Source: Candidatus Hodarchaeota archaeon (lineage in GTDB: Archaea > Asgardarchaeota > Heimdallarchaeia > Hodarchaeales > YT1-057). From it: a stretch of DNA of 6,087 nt. The stretch is taken from positions 1 to 6,087 of the forward strand of contig JAEOTI010000317.1 in the NCBI GenBank assembly GCA_016839955.1. The letters are read 5' to 3'. The notes under the pieces are model-generated. The model made no database searches. It had not been told where the DNA came from and was given only the letters and a program-made list of their open reading frames with translations. Numbering within the stretch: the first letter of the stretch is position 1; each line of letters begins with the position of its first letter. The position numbers and the translations under genes are program-made. This document shows positions 6,021 through 6,087 of the stretch, in pieces.

Positions 6021-6030
6021 TATTTTATTT
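6021..6030 (-). promoter_or_regulatory. Candidate TATA box of the minus-strand AMP phosphorylase
   Basis: AAATAAAATA on the minus strand lies about 59-68 bases before the GTG start. Standard spacing puts the transcript start near 6000, giving a leader of about 38 bases that includes the AGAGGT site. The background is AT-rich. Confidence 0.35.
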
Positions 6031-6087
6031 TGATTTAGGTTGATGTAGCATTATCATTTATTATAGTAAAAAGATCTCCAAAGAAAA

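Noticed and set aside
1..6087. CRISPR array, insertion sequence, tRNA or rRNA gene, defence system
   Set aside because: I found no regularly spaced repeats, terminal inverted repeats, transposase frame or tRNA-like cloverleaf when reading both strands. The content is metabolic and regulatory.

Overview
The window is AT-rich, compactly coded DNA that most likely comes from an archaeon. Two genes belong to the archaeal AMP phosphorylase (DeoA-like) family, one protein is a small single-domain Roadblock/LC7 protein, and one is built from sugar-phosphate isomerase (SIS, HxlB-like) domains. Promoters look archaeal: TATA-like boxes with no bacterial -35/-10 pairs, T-run terminators, and at least one gene that appears to be leaderless. 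Roadblock proteins are common in Asgard archaea and Euryarchaeota, so an Asgard or other mesophilic lineage is possible. No rRNA or universal marker is present, so the lineage stays open.

Layout: positions 596 to 1 (minus strand) hold the first 198 codons of a gene that runs off the left edge, whose family I do not recognise. An AT-rich stretch of about 300 bases separates it from a divergent Roadblock/LC7 gene (plus, 916-1308). A convergent gap of 73 bases follows. Next is a 411-residue protein with two tandem SIS domains of the 6-phospho-3-hexuloisomerase type (minus, 2617-1382). A 290-base divergent control region separates it from a divergent AMP phosphorylase paralogue (plus, 2908-4428). 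That gene meets a second, canonical-looking AMP phosphorylase (minus, 5962-4436) tail to tail with only 7 bases between stop codons. The last 125 bases are the promoter region of the second phosphorylase.

How the genes may work together: archaeal AMP phosphorylase converts a nucleoside 5'-monophosphate plus phosphate to free base plus ribose-1,5-bisphosphate, the entry to the pentose-bisphosphate salvage route that ends at form III RuBisCO. Hexuloisomerase belongs to the ribulose monophosphate route, which many archaea run backwards to make ribulose-5-phosphate for nucleotide synthesis. The window therefore looks like a small pentose/nucleotide cluster, although ribose-1,5-bisphosphate isomerase, RuBisCO and hexulose-phosphate synthase are not in view.

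The most interesting points are (1) the plus-strand phosphorylase, which has two single-residue insertions and several substitutions in loops that are invariant in its neighbour, suggesting a changed substrate; (2) the tandem isomerase, in which each half keeps a different part of the family signature; and (3) the very tight tail-to-tail junction of the two paralogues, spanned by an inverted repeat made of their own homologous codons. I see no CRISPR array, tRNA, rRNA, insertion sequence or defence system.
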